Source: DATBLE01 sp963719325
Lineage (GTDB): Bacteria > Actinomycetota > Thermoleophilia > Gaiellales > Gaiellaceae
DNA length: 64,000 nucleotides
Assembly (NCBI GenBank): GCA_963719325.1
Contig: CAVRBW010000005.1
Span: 124,001 to 188,000, forward strand
Direction of reading: 5' to 3'
Part shown: positions 8,205 to 16,092 of the stretch, piece by piece
How positions within the stretch are numbered: position 1 is the first letter of the stretch
Layout: each line of letters begins with the position of its first letter
Notes under the pieces: model-generated
What the model was told of the DNA's origin: nothing
Database searches by the model: none
What the model saw: the letters and a program-made list of their open reading frames with translations, nothing else
Translations under genes and position numbers: made by a program

Positions 8205-8951
8205 TCATCGTCCGCCGAACCGGCGCCGCCGCTGAGCGTACGCGGCCAGCGCCTCCCGGAGCTGTTGCGGCCCGAAATCGGGCCAGAGCGTGTCCACGAA
8301 CACGAGCTCCGAGTAGGCGAGCTGCCAGAGGAGGAAGTTCGAGATGCGCAGCTCGCCCGATGTGCGGATCAGGAGATCCGGGTCGGGAAGGTCGGGAGCG
8401 AACAGCTGCGCCGCGAACGCGTTCTCGTCGACCTCCCGAGGGTCGATGCCCGACTCGACGAGCAGTCGTGCGGCCCGCACGAGCTCGTCACGGCCGCCGT
8501 AGTCGAACGCGATCCAGAGGCTGAGGCGCTCGTTGTGTCGCGTCTCGTCCTCGAGGGCGTCCATCCGCTCCCGCAGCTCGTCGGGGGCGCGGTCGTTCCG
8601 GCCGATGAAGCGGACGCGAACCCCCTGCCGAACGAGATCCGGGAGCTCGCGCTCGATCGTCTCGCCGAAGATCTCCATCAGCAGCTCGACCTCCTCGGGG
8701 GGGCGAGACCAGTTCTCGGTCGAGAAGGCGTACACGGCAAGCGACTCGACGCCGAGGTCGATAGCGGCCTCGACGGTGCGGCGCAGCGCCCGCGTTCCCG
8801 CACGGTGGCCGGCGGCGATCGGCAGGCGGCGACGTCGCGCCCAGCGAGCGTTGCCGTCCATGATGATCGCCACCGAGCGAGCGACTTCGGGCAGCTCCGG
8901 ATCGGCGAGCCGAACACCGCGAAGGTGCCTGATTCTCGTTAACAGCCTCAC
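8205..8951 (-). CDS. uppS: Undecaprenyl (isoprenyl) diphosphate synthase, cis type
   Basis: This 248-aa cis-prenyltransferase condenses IPP units into the long-chain lipid carrier used for peptidoglycan and other wall polymers. The diagnostic IIMDGNARWA is at about residues 29-38, followed by GHRAGTRAL. YAFSTENWSRP is at about 75-85 and DLLIRTSGELRISNFLLWQLAYSE (about 195-218) forms the C-terminal signature. The start is GTG with GAGG just upstream. It lies between frr and cdsA, with hairpins on both flanks. Confidence 0.96.
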   Translation of the reverse strand: MRLLTRIRHLRGVRLADPELPEVARSVAIIMDGNARWARRRRLPIAAGHRAGTRALRRTVEAAIDLGVESLAVYAFSTENWSRPPEEVELLMEIFGETIERELPDLVRQGVRVRFIGRNDRAPDELRERMDALEDETRHNERLSLWIAFDYGGRDELVRAARLLVESGIDPREVDENAFAAQLFAPDLPDPDLLIRTSGELRISNFLLWQLAYSELVFVDTLWPDFGPQQLREALAAYAQRRRRFGGR

Positions 8952-8969
8952 GGGCCTCGGAACATATCC

Positions 8970-8998
8970 CCGGGGAAAATGCAGCGCATTTTCCCCGG
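8970..8998 (-). terminator. Perfect 13-bp hairpin immediately after frr
   Basis: The inverted repeat CCGGGGAAAATGC / GCATTTTCCCCGG with an AGC loop starts 1 nt after the frr stop codon. There is no downstream U-tract, so it may act as an mRNA-end stabiliser or a factor-assisted terminator rather than a classical intrinsic terminator. It fills most of the 48-nt frr-uppS gap. Confidence 0.55.
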
Positions 8999-8999
8999 T

Positions 9000-9557
9000 T
9001 CAGACTTCGAGGACCTCGGCCTCCTTGCGCTTCAGGAGCTCGTCGATCTTGTGGACGTGGTCGTCGGTGAGCTTCTGGACGCGCTCCTCGGCGCGGTGCT
9101 CTTCGTCCGCCTGGACGTCGCCCTTGTTGACGAGCTCCTTGAGGTGATGCATGACGTCGCGCCTGACGTTGCGCACGGCGATCCGACCTTCCTCGGCCCG
9201 CTGGCGGACGACCTTGACCAGGTCCTTGCGGCGCTCCTCGGTGAGCTGGGGGATCGGGAGCCTGATGATCTTGCCGTCGTTCGACGGGGTCAGACCCAGG
9301 TCCGACTCCATGATCGCCTTCTCGATCGTCTTCAGCGAGCTGGGGTCGAACGGTTGGATCGTCAGCATGCGTGGCTCGGGAACGTTGATCGTCGACAGCT
9401 GGTTGAGCGGCGTGGCGGTGCCGTAGTAGTCGACGGTGACGTGGTCGAGCAGTGCCGCCGAAGCGCGGCCGGTGCGAATGCCGTTGAACTCGTGCTGGGT
9501 CGTCTCGACCGACTTGTCCATGCGGCGCATGGCGTCCTGAATGAGGTCATCGATCAT
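9000..9557 (-). CDS. frr: Ribosome recycling factor
   Basis: This 185-aa protein works with EF-G to split post-termination ribosomes. The family hallmarks are present: FNGIRTGRASAALLD (about residues 24-38), YYGTATPLNQLSTI, and IRLPIPQLTEERRKDLVK near residue 110, ending in a long three-helix-bundle helix. The length matches the family (about 185). The ATG overlaps the pyrH stop as ATGA. It is the fourth gene of the rpsB-tsf-pyrH-frr operon. Confidence 0.98.
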   Translation of the reverse strand: MIDDLIQDAMRRMDKSVETTQHEFNGIRTGRASAALLDHVTVDYYGTATPLNQLSTINVPEPRMLTIQPFDPSSLKTIEKAIMESDLGLTPSNDGKIIRLPIPQLTEERRKDLVKVVRQRAEEGRIAVRNVRRDVMHHLKELVNKGDVQADEEHRAEERVQKLTDDHVHKIDELLKRKEAEVLEV

Positions 9558-10315
9558 CGGGCTGCTCCCTTAGGCGTGGAGATGATCGTGCCCACGCGCT
9601 CGCCGGCGACGATTCGCTTGATGTTTCCGTCGGCCAGCTCGAACACGTAGATCGGCACGTGGTTGTCCATGCAGAGCGAGAGGGCGGTGGTGTCCATCAC
9701 CTTCAGGCCTCGCTCGATCGCCTGGAGATGCGTCAGCTCGGGCAGGAACACGGCATCCGGGTCGAGCTGCGGGTCGCCGTCGAATACCCCCTCGACGTCG
9801 TTCTTCGCCATCAGGATCGCTTCGGCGCCGATCTCGAGCGCGCGGAGGGCGGCTGCGGTATCGGTCGTGAAGAACGGGTTGCCTGTACCGGCGGCGAAAA
9901 TCACGATCCGCCCCTTCTCGAGGTGACGGATCGCTCTCCGGCGGATGTACGGCTCGGCGACCTCGGCCACGGTGATCGCCGACATGACGCGCGTGTCGGC
10001 TCCGTGCCGCTCGAGTGCATCCTGGACGGTGAGCGAGTTCAGGACGGTCGCGAGCATGCCCGCGTAGTCGGCGGTCGCGCGATCCATTCCGGACGCTGCC
10101 GCCTCCATTCCGCGCACGATGTTCCCGGCTCCGATCACGAGCGCGACCTCCAGCCCGCTCTTTTGCACCGCGACGATCTCGCGGGCGAGCGCTTCGATGC
10201 GCTCGGGATCGACGCCGTAGGAGAGGTCGCCCATCAGGGCCTCTCCCGAGAGCTTCAGCAGGACACGCCGGAAGGAGGGGCTCTGCTCCGAGAGGGGGCT
10301 GGTGGCGCTCGTCAC
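9554..10315 (-). CDS. pyrH: UMP kinase
   Basis: This 253-aa amino-acid-kinase-fold enzyme phosphorylates UMP to UDP. The phosphate-binding start RRVLLKLSGEALMG, the VIGAGNIVRG loop, and FAAGTGNPFFTTDTAA are all present. I chose GTG 10315, which is 4 nt after the tsf stop. The in-frame alternative at 10351 lies inside tsf and adds 12 unconserved residues. It is coupled to frr by an ATGA overlap. Confidence 0.97.
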   Translation of the reverse strand: MTSATSPLSEQSPSFRRVLLKLSGEALMGDLSYGVDPERIEALAREIVAVQKSGLEVALVIGAGNIVRGMEAAASGMDRATADYAGMLATVLNSLTVQDALERHGADTRVMSAITVAEVAEPYIRRRAIRHLEKGRIVIFAAGTGNPFFTTDTAAALRALEIGAEAILMAKNDVEGVFDGDPQLDPDAVFLPELTHLQAIERGLKVMDTTALSLCMDNHVPIYVFELADGNIKRIVAGERVGTIISTPKGAAR

Positions 10316-10319
10316 GCGC

Positions 10320-11105
10320 TTACTCTGCCAGGGCGAAGCGGCGAAACTCAATCACCTCGAACCCGGCGTCCGTGAGCACCTGGCCGACCTTCTTGCCGGT
10401 CTCGTGGATCCACTCCTGGTCGGTGAGCACGCGCTCGCCGAGCCACTTCTGGATTCGGCCCTCGACGATCTTGCCGCGCACCTCCTCGGGCTTGGCGGCG
10501 ACGTCCGGCTGCTTGGACAGGATCTCGCGCTCCGCGGCGACCTCGGCCTCGGGGACGTCACCTCGACTGAGGTAGGTCGGCGCGGCGAACGAGATGTGCA
10601 TCGCCAGTGGGCGCGCCAGGTCCGCGTTCCCCCGGCCGTGGACGAGGACGCCGATCTTGTGGGCCGGTGGGTGGACGTACCCCGCCAGAATCTCGCCGTC
10701 GCCCGCGCCGAAGCGAACCGCGGCCCGAAGGACGATGTTCTCGCCGAGCTTCGAGGCGAGCTCGACGCGCTCGTCCTCGAGCTCTGCAGCCGCGTCCGGC
10801 CCGTGCCGCTCGACCGCGTCGAGAACTCGCTGCACGAAGACGACGAACTCGTCGTTGTTCGAGACCGGCTCCGTCTCGCAGCCGACGGCAACCATCGCCG
10901 CGGTCGCCTCCCCCAGCTCGATCGCGACCTTGCCTTCGGTCGTCTCACGGCCCGAGCGCTTCGCCGCCTGCGCGATTCCCTTCTCGCGAAGCAGCTTGAC
11001 GGCGGCTTCGAGGTCGCCGCCCGCGTCTTCGAGCGCGCGCTTGCAGTCCATCATCCCCGCCCCGGTCTGGCCGCGGAGCTCCTTGACGAGCGACGCCGAG
11101 ATCAC
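10320..11105 (-). CDS. tsf: Translation elongation factor Ts
   Basis: This 261-aa nucleotide exchange factor recycles EF-Tu-GDP. It begins with the UBA-like domain LVKELRGQTGAGMMDCKRAL. The core follows with EGKVAIELGEATAAMVAVGCETEPVSNNDEFV (about residues 57-88), the conserved Tu-binding region. The length lies between the short Thermus and longer E. coli forms. It overlaps the rpsB stop as ATGA and precedes pyrH by 4 nt. Confidence 0.98.
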   Translation of the reverse strand: MISASLVKELRGQTGAGMMDCKRALEDAGGDLEAAVKLLREKGIAQAAKRSGRETTEGKVAIELGEATAAMVAVGCETEPVSNNDEFVVFVQRVLDAVERHGPDAAAELEDERVELASKLGENIVLRAAVRFGAGDGEILAGYVHPPAHKIGVLVHGRGNADLARPLAMHISFAAPTYLSRGDVPEAEVAAEREILSKQPDVAAKPEEVRGKIVEGRIQKWLGERVLTDQEWIHETGKKVGQVLTDAGFEVIEFRRFALAE

Positions 11106-11968
11106 GCTTCTTCCTCCTTCGCCGGCTCGGTCGCCGGCTCGGGGGCGCCGGCGGCGTCGGGCGAGTCGCTCGTGGTCTCGGACGTGGCGGCTTCCATCTG
11201 CTCCGCCGGCGCGGTTTCTGAGACCTCGGCGTCCTGCACCTCAGGCACGTCGACTTCGGTCGCCGCGGTCATCTCGGCCGGCTTGACCTTCTGCTTGCCC
11301 TGCTCGATCGCGTCCGCGACCACGCGGACGACCAGGCTGCACGACCGGATCGCGTCGTCGTTGCCCGGGACGACGTAATCGGCCTCGTCTGGGTCGCAGT
11401 TCGTGTCGACGAGCGCGACGATCGGCATCCCGAGCCTGCGCGCCTCACGCACGGCGAGGGCCTCCTTGCGGAGGTCGACGACGAACATCGCGTCCGGCTG
11501 GCGCTTCATGTCGGCGACGCCGCCGAGGTTCGCCTCGAGCTTCTCCAGCTCCCCGAGCATGGCAATGCGCTCCTTCGGCGGCAGCAGCTCGAGCTGTGCG
11601 TCGTCACGAAGCCGACGGAGGTCGTGAAGGCGCTCGATCCGGTCGGAGATCGTCCGCCAGTTGGTCAGCAGCCCACCGAGCCAGCGGTGGTTGACGAACG
11701 GCATCCCCACACGTTTCGCCTGCTCCTCGACCGCGTCCTGGGCCTGCTTCTTCGTCCCGACGAACAAGACCGAGCCGCCACGCTCGGCCAGGTTCCGTAC
11801 GAACTCGTGGGCCTCCTCGAGCAGTGCCGAGGTCTGTTGGAGGTCGATGATGTAGATCCCGCCGCGCTCGGCGAAGATGAACCGGCGCATCTTGGGATTC
11901 CAGCGGCGGGTCTGGTGGCCGAAGTGGACTCCGGCCTCCAGTAGCTCTCGCATGGAGACGACAGCCAC
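11102..11968 (-). CDS. rpsB: 30S ribosomal protein S2
   Basis: This is a 288-aa S2 protein. VHFGHQTRRWNPKMRRFIF (about residues 14-32) and the globular core ending near residue 225 are typical. The last 60 residues are a low-complexity acidic tail (rich in E, P, A, T) beyond the E. coli end, as often seen in actinobacteria. The start is GTG with a good AAAGGAG Shine-Dalgarno sequence. It is the first gene of the rpsB-tsf-pyrH-frr operon and is preceded by a structured 113-nt leader. Confidence 0.97.
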   Translation of the reverse strand: MAVVSMRELLEAGVHFGHQTRRWNPKMRRFIFAERGGIYIIDLQQTSALLEEAHEFVRNLAERGGSVLFVGTKKQAQDAVEEQAKRVGMPFVNHRWLGGLLTNWRTISDRIERLHDLRRLRDDAQLELLPPKERIAMLGELEKLEANLGGVADMKRQPDAMFVVDLRKEALAVREARRLGMPIVALVDTNCDPDEADYVVPGNDDAIRSCSLVVRVVADAIEQGKQKVKPAEMTAATEVDVPEVQDAEVSETAPAEQMEAATSETTSDSPDAAGAPEPATEPAKEEEA

Positions 11969-12081
11969 GGTGCTTCTCCTTTCGGTTGCGTGTGCTTCTC
12001 CGGCGGGTCCGTGCGGAACCGGTCGAACACCGGCACCACCGCACGGGGGATCCCCCGGGTAGGTGGAACGACCTCGACATG
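11969..12081 (-). promoter_or_regulatory. Structured 5' leader of rpsB
   Basis: The 113 nt between rluD and rpsB hold a nested hairpin at 12011-12044 (outer stem GTGCGG/CCGCAC, inner stem ACCGG/CCGGT, 5-nt loop). A perfect 14-nt palindrome CGGGGGATCCCCCG lies at 12044-12057. TAGCAT at about 12079-12084 (minus strand) is a possible -10. S2 operons are often autoregulated through leader RNA structure, so this is a candidate S2-binding leader. A terminator for rluD is the alternative. Confidence 0.45.
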
Positions 12082-12978
12082 CTAGCTGCGGATCTGTTCG
12101 AGCGTCTGCGCGAGGTCTGCTGGAAGCGGAGACGTCGCCTCGACCCGTTCACCGGTAACGGGATGGAGGAAGGCCAGGTGTCCGGCATGGAGGAACTGGC
12201 GCCGCAGGCCCGGCTCGGGTGTCCCGTACGTGGGATCGCCGGCGACGGGCAGGCCGATCGCGGCGAGGTGAACGCGAATCTGGTGCGTCCGGCCGGTCTC
12301 CAGTCGCACGCGCAGCAGTGCGTGCTCGGCCAGGAGCTCGATCACTTCGAAGTGGGTGACCGCTTCCTTCGGCGACTCCGTGTCGACAGACATTCTCGTC
12401 GGGTGGCGGCGGTCGCGGCCGATAGGAGCTTCGATCCGTCCCCGCCGCGACCGCGGCCGGCCGCGGACGAGCGCCAGGTACTCCCGCTCGAGGGCATGCC
12501 GGCGGACGAGTGCCGTGAGAGCCGTGTAGGCCTCCTGGGTGCGGGAGACGACGAGCAGACCAGACGTATCTCGATCCAGACGGTGGACGATTCCCGGCCG
12601 CTCGGGGTTACCGCCTGCGATGCCGCGACCCAGAAGCGCGTGGACCAGCGTGCCTGTCGAGTGTCCGGCTCCGGGATGGACGACGAGACCGGCGGGCTTG
12701 TCGACGACGAGCAGATGATCGTCCTCGTAGGCGATGCGAAGCTCGACCACCTCCTGTTCCAGGGGTGCGTCGACGAGGCTGCTCGTGTCGACGATCACCT
12801 CTTCCCCGCCCATGAGCCGGTGGCTCTTGGAGAGAATCACGCCGTCCACGAGCACCGCACCCCGGTCGATCAGCCGCTCGGCGGCCGCGCGGGAGCCGAG
12901 CTCCGGGAGCGTGGCCAGGAAGCGGTCGAGCCGCTCGCCCGCCGCGCTCTCAGGGACGCGACGGGACTTGGCGGACAC
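12082..12978 (-). CDS. rluD: 23S rRNA pseudouridine synthase, RluA/RluD family
   Basis: This 298-aa protein has an N-terminal S4 RNA-binding domain (about residues 14-70) and a RluA-type catalytic domain. The catalytic motif VHRLDRDTSGLLVV has the nucleophilic Asp at residue 135, and the Arg/Lys loops follow, ending in GRTHQIRVHLA. It probably modifies the 23S rRNA helix 69 uridines. Its start (GTG) lies 29 nt inside the 3' end of lspA. Confidence 0.93.
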   Translation of the reverse strand: MSAKSRRVPESAAGERLDRFLATLPELGSRAAAERLIDRGAVLVDGVILSKSHRLMGGEEVIVDTSSLVDAPLEQEVVELRIAYEDDHLLVVDKPAGLVVHPGAGHSTGTLVHALLGRGIAGGNPERPGIVHRLDRDTSGLLVVSRTQEAYTALTALVRRHALEREYLALVRGRPRSRRGRIEAPIGRDRRHPTRMSVDTESPKEAVTHFEVIELLAEHALLRVRLETGRTHQIRVHLAAIGLPVAGDPTYGTPEPGLRRQFLHAGHLAFLHPVTGERVEATSPLPADLAQTLEQIRS

Positions 12979-13534
12979 GCGGCCGGCGCGGTGTACGGTC
13001 CGCGGCGAACAGGGCGCCGAGCAAGACTGCGACCCCGATCACGATGAAGCTGTCGGCGAGGTTGAACGCCGGCCAGTAGCGGAAGTCGAGAAAGTCGGTC
13101 ACGTGACCGAGCCGTACGCGGTCGACGAGGTTCGAGACGCTGCCGCCGATCAACAGCCCGACCGCCACGGGCAAGAGCGGATGGCGCGCACCCGAGCGCG
13201 CAAAGTACGCCAGCATCCAGCCCACGGCGACGGTGGTCAGCACGATCACGGCGGCGGTCGCACTTGCGAACAGCCCGAACGCGATGCCCGAGTTCTGGAC
13301 GTGGTGGATCGAGAACGGGCCGAGCACCTTGACCTCGTCGTTCAGCTGGACCTCGCTTGCAACGACGTGCTTCGTCAGCTGGTCGGCGAAGAGCCCGGCA
13401 GCCGCAACGGCACCCAGGCTCACCCAGTGCACAGGATGCGCGGCAAGCGAGCGAGCAGCGACGGAGACGGCGGCGATTCCGTCGGTGCGCGATCCAGGCC
13501 GGAACTCGAGCTTGGGAGCTGGCTCAGAGCTCAT
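12950..13534 (-). CDS. lspA: Lipoprotein signal peptidase (signal peptidase II)
   Basis: This 194-aa inner-membrane aspartyl protease removes lipoprotein signal peptides. There are four hydrophobic segments. FADQLTKHVV (residues 49-58) is the N-terminal signature, VQNSGIAFGLF follows, and the catalytic Asp pair lies in SNLVDRV (D138) and FNLADSFIVIG (D161). I chose ATG 13534, because the frame upstream runs through the dksA-like gene and is not conserved. It overlaps rluD by 29 nt. Confidence 0.95.
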   Translation of the reverse strand: MSSEPAPKLEFRPGSRTDGIAAVSVAARSLAAHPVHWVSLGAVAAAGLFADQLTKHVVASEVQLNDEVKVLGPFSIHHVQNSGIAFGLFASATAAVIVLTTVAVGWMLAYFARSGARHPLLPVAVGLLIGGSVSNLVDRVRLGHVTDFLDFRYWPAFNLADSFIVIGVAVLLGALFAADRTPRRPRVRQVPSRP

Positions 13535-13586
13535 CTCGCACCGGCCGCATGCCAGGCGCCCCGTGCGTTCCTCCGGGAGCCCGCAA

Positions 13587-13955
13587 TCAGCCCCGTTCCT
13601 GCTTTCGTTTGCAGTCGATGCACAGTGTCGCCCACGGTAACGCCTCGAGCCGCTCCTCTGCGATCGGGTTTCCGCACTGCCGGCAGACGCCGAAGGTACC
13701 CTCCTCGATTCGACCGAGAGCCTCGTCGATCTCGCCGAGCACGTGCGTCGAGTTCTCCTCGAGGCTGCTTGCCATCTCACGGTCGAACGTCGCTGTCGCG
13801 ACGTCACCGAGGTGGTTGTCCTGGAAGCTCAGCTCCTCGGTCTCCTCGCCGATGGAGCCGGGGTTCTCCGAGTGGATGTTCTCGATCGCGTCGAGAACGC
13901 GCTGGCGCTCTGCCTCGAGCAGCGTCCGGAATCGCTGGGCGTCGACCGTGCTCAT
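13587..13955 (-). CDS. DksA/TraR-type C4 zinc-finger protein
   Basis: This 122-aa protein has an N-terminal helical region (residues 5-75, with Glu-rich helices) followed by a four-cysteine finger: CRQCG and CIDCK. That is the DksA/TraR layout of proteins that insert into the RNA polymerase secondary channel. The tip lacks the usual DxxDxA motif of true DksA in an obvious form, so the stringent-response role is inference. It overlaps the DUF167 gene as ATGA. Confidence 0.85.
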   Translation of the reverse strand: MSTVDAQRFRTLLEAERQRVLDAIENIHSENPGSIGEETEELSFQDNHLGDVATATFDREMASSLEENSTHVLGEIDEALGRIEEGTFGVCRQCGNPIAEERLEALPWATLCIDCKRKQERG

Positions 13956-14227
13956 CTCCGCTCGAGCCTCCGCTCTGCCTCCGCGCGGCCCAGGCCGCGC
14001 AGCTCGATCACCTTGTCACGCGACGTTTGACCGGATACGACCGCAACGGCGTTTCGAGACACTCCCAGCCGGTCGGCGAGGAGGCAGACGACCGCGTCGT
14101 TCGCGCGACCGTGCTCGGGGGCGGCACTCACGCGTACCTTCCAGGCGTCGCCGTAGCGTCCGGCGAGCTCGGTTCGCGTCGCCCCAGGCGAAACCCGGAG
14201 ACGGAGGCGTGTGGTCGGCTCCGCCAT
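13952..14227 (-). CDS. DUF167 / YggU family protein
   Basis: This is a 91-aa protein of the small conserved YggU fold. VSPGATRTEL, then VRVSAAPEHGRANDAVVCLLAD, are the family blocks. The function is not established. I prefer ATG 14227: TATACT at 14236-14241 lies 8 nt upstream and no SD is present, a leaderless pattern. A TTG nine bases earlier is also possible. Its stop overlaps the dksA-like start. Confidence 0.85.
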   Translation of the reverse strand: MAEPTTRLRLRVSPGATRTELAGRYGDAWKVRVSAAPEHGRANDAVVCLLADRLGVSRNAVAVVSGQTSRDKVIELRGLGRAEAERRLERR

Positions 14228-14258
14228 CTCGACCAAGTATAGGTCGGGGGTGGGAGTG

Positions 14259-14708
14259 CTAGGCCGCCCTCGTCTCCGGGCTCAGACCGTCCTCCGCCGC
14301 GCCGGCCTCGTCGAGCGCCTCGAGAGCGGCGTGGAGCAGCAGTCGCAGCCGGCGACTCTCGAGTGACAGCTTTTCGTGCTCGCTGCGGGCCGTGCGGGTG
14401 ATCGTGCGAGCCTCGGCCTGGGCCTCGGCGACGATCGTCTCCGCCTCGCGCTTGGCCTGGTCCTTGAGGTCGTGCGACGCGCGCTCGGCCGAGATGAGCG
14501 TCGTGCGCAGCAGGGTGTCGAGCTCCCGGTAGCGCGTCAGCTCGCCCTCGAGCACGTCGATGCGGTCGGCATGATCGGCCCGTTCCCGCCACACGGTTTC
14601 GAAGCTCTCGGCCACCTCTTCGAGCAGACGATCGACCTGGCTGCGGCGATAGCCGAGCAGCCTGCGCTTCAGGCGAACGTGGCGGATCTCGACTGGTGTG
14701 TACGACAT
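14259..14708 (-). CDS. divIVA: DivIVA-domain coiled-coil protein
   Basis: This 149-aa protein opens with the DivIVA membrane-binding signature VRLKRRLLGYRRSQVDRLLEEV (about residues 10-31). A long coiled coil follows to about residue 130. DivIVA proteins sense negative membrane curvature and recruit polar growth or division proteins. I chose ATG 14708 with GAGGAGG directly upstream. It sits in the sepF-yggT-divIVA division cluster. It is shorter than Wag31 of mycobacteria and may be a paralogue. Confidence 0.88.
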   Translation of the reverse strand: MSYTPVEIRHVRLKRRLLGYRRSQVDRLLEEVAESFETVWRERADHADRIDVLEGELTRYRELDTLLRTTLISAERASHDLKDQAKREAETIVAEAQAEARTITRTARSEHEKLSLESRRLRLLLHAALEALDEAGAAEDGLSPETRAA

Positions 14709-14719
14709 GGTCCTCCTCC

Positions 14720-15034
14720 TCAGTGCAGCTGTTCGAGCAGCCTGGTGACGATCCGATCCACCGCGACCAGGACGATGATGGCGACGATCGGCGAGAAGTC
14801 GATCGGGCCGAACGACGGCAGGACGCGGCGGAACAGCCGCAGGTACGGCTCGCAGACGTCGTAGAGGAACCGCTGGATGCGGTTCAGCCAGAGCGAATAC
14901 GGGAGCCTGAACCACGAGATCAGGATGTACACGAAGATCAGCAGCAGGTAGACGCCGACGAAGACGTCCACGAAGCTCTGCGCCGTCGACACGGCGTCCG
15001 CGAGTAGGCCGAACGAGGCGACGGCAGCGCCCAT
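14720..15034 (-). CDS. YggT family membrane protein
   Basis: This 104-aa protein has two hydrophobic segments, VDVFVGVYLLLIFVYILISWF and the C-terminal FSPIVAIIVLVAVDRIV. They surround the conserved loop CEPYLRLFRRVLPSFGPIDFSP, which is the YggT signature. Its role is linked to cell division or membrane shape by gene neighbourhood (sepF, divIVA) in many Gram-positives. ATG 15034 was chosen, and it lies 11 nt upstream of divIVA at its 3' end. Confidence 0.88.
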   Translation of the reverse strand: MGAAVASFGLLADAVSTAQSFVDVFVGVYLLLIFVYILISWFRLPYSLWLNRIQRFLYDVCEPYLRLFRRVLPSFGPIDFSPIVAIIVLVAVDRIVTRLLEQLH

Positions 15035-15106
15035 GAAGTGAGATTCGGCGATTCCTATCGTTTCCCTATGCTGCGGGTTAGAGCCAGTCCGAGAGCGGCA
15101 CGCGGC

Positions 15107-15209
15107 TTGCGGGCGGAGGCGGGCTTTGCCCGCCGGGAGCCCTGCTGCCCTTCGGACCTGAGTGGCAAGAAGGAGGGGGCCCACGGGGGAACCACGGGTT
15201 CCCCCGTGG
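15107..15209 (+). repeat. Dispersed stem-loop repeat, family 2 copy E
   Basis: This element of about 103 nt fills the yggT-sepF gap. It starts with a small GGCGGGC-TTT-GCCCGCC hairpin near 15118 and ends with a perfect 13-bp hairpin at 15181-15209 (CCACGGGGGAACC / GGTTCCCCCGTGG, loop ACG). GCAAGAAGGAGGGGGCC precedes that hairpin. Related copies are at 15994-16090, 27788-27900 and 34965-35084. The terminal hairpin ends 2 nt before the sepF stop, so for sepF it lies just downstream, followed by a pyrimidine-rich tract. Confidence 0.78.
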
Positions 15210-15211
15210 TA

Positions 15212-15775
15212 TTACGCTTGGTTGTAGAAGCCGCCGCGCTCGAGCAGGCGGGCCCGCTCTTCCGCCGAGACTTCGACGTTGCGCGGCGTGAGCAGGAAAA
15301 CCTTGTCGGCGACACGCTGCATGCCGCCGTTCAGGGCGTAGGTGAGCCCGCTGGCGAAGTCGATCAGGCGCTTGGAGAGCTCCTGGTCGGTGGTCTGCAG
15401 GTTGAGGATCACCGGGACTGCTTCCTTGAACTTGTCGGCGATCTGCTGAGCGTCGTTGAAGCTGCGCGGCAGAACGAGATGGACGCGCACGCTGGGAGTG
15501 GGCGCCGCCTCGAGGCGGCGCGGTCGCGGCGTCTGCTCGCGGACCGCCCGCGACGCGTGGCGAACGAGCTCGGGCTGGGCGGGCGCCGAGTCCGAGTCGG
15601 TCCAGTCGTCGTACTCGTCGCGGTGGCGCCGCGGCAGCCTGCGCACGTTCGGCCGGTCGCTGTACGTCCGTTCGAGCTCTTCGTTCGTGACGTAGCCGTC
15701 CTCGTCCCAGTACTCGTCCTCTTCGGCGATTCCGAAGTAGACGAGAGTTCGGCTCCAGAGGTCAGAAAAGCCCAT
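15212..15775 (-). CDS. sepF: Cell division protein SepF
   Basis: This 187-aa protein begins with a short N-terminal amphipathic helix (MGFSDLWSRTLVYFGI), followed by an acidic, Asp/Glu-rich linker to about residue 90. The conserved SepF core (about 95-180) contains LVLPRSFNDAQQIADKFKE and RLIDFASGLTYALNG. SepF anchors FtsZ to the membrane in actinobacteria that lack FtsA. It lies between yggS and yggT. Stem-loop repeats flank both ends. Confidence 0.95.
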   Translation of the reverse strand: MGFSDLWSRTLVYFGIAEEDEYWDEDGYVTNEELERTYSDRPNVRRLPRRHRDEYDDWTDSDSAPAQPELVRHASRAVREQTPRPRRLEAAPTPSVRVHLVLPRSFNDAQQIADKFKEAVPVILNLQTTDQELSKRLIDFASGLTYALNGGMQRVADKVFLLTPRNVEVSAEERARLLERGGFYNQA

Positions 15776-15841
15776 GCCGCCCGAAATGGTAACGCTCGTC
15801 GCGGCGCTCGCGGCCCCTACGGGGCCCGCATCGCTCTGCGT
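15776..15841 (-). other. sepF upstream gap with short GC hairpin
   Basis: The first part of the 317-nt gene-free stretch between sepF and yggS. It contains GGCCCC-TAC-GGGGCC at 15812-15826. I see no open frame and no clear promoter in it. Confidence 0.4.
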
Positions 15842-15977
15842 CGTGGGGGAAACAGCCGGTTTCCCCCACGTGCCCCCTTCCCCGAACCGCCGGAAGTCTG
15901 CGACTTCCGGCGGACGATCCGTTCACAGCAGACGGTGGTGTGCCGCGCCCGCGCAGGTCGGTCGCGGCGGCGGGCGT
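15842..15977 (-). repeat. Dispersed stem-loop repeat, family 1 copy C (inverted)
   Basis: Read on the minus strand, this copy shares GCCGCCGCGACCGAC near one end, and GGGGAAGGGGGCACG plus the GTGGGGGAAAC/GTTTCCCCCAC hairpin at the other, with copies A and B. It carries an extra perfect 12-bp hairpin at 15887-15913 (CCGCCGGAAGTC / GACTTCCGGCGG, loop TGC) that A and B lack. It occupies the middle of the 317-nt sepF-yggS gap. Confidence 0.72.
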
Positions 15978-15993
15978 GGAGGACCGGCCAACA

Positions 15994-16090
15994 CGCGCGG
16001 AGGCGAGACCGCGTTCTCGCCGGAGCGCAAGAGCGATGCGCGACGCGAGCCGAAGGAGGGGGCTCCGTGGGGAACCACGGGTTCCCCCAC
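15994..16090 (+). repeat. Dispersed stem-loop repeat, family 2 copy D
   Basis: This diverged family 2 copy has GAAGGAGGGGGCTCC followed by a stem-loop at 16066-16090 (GTGGGGAACC, ACG loop, GGTTCCCCCAC with one bulge). It stops 2 nt before the yggS stop codon at 16093. It is oriented opposite to copy C beside it, so the two form hairpin-body-body-hairpin. Confidence 0.65.
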
Positions 16091-16092
16091 GC

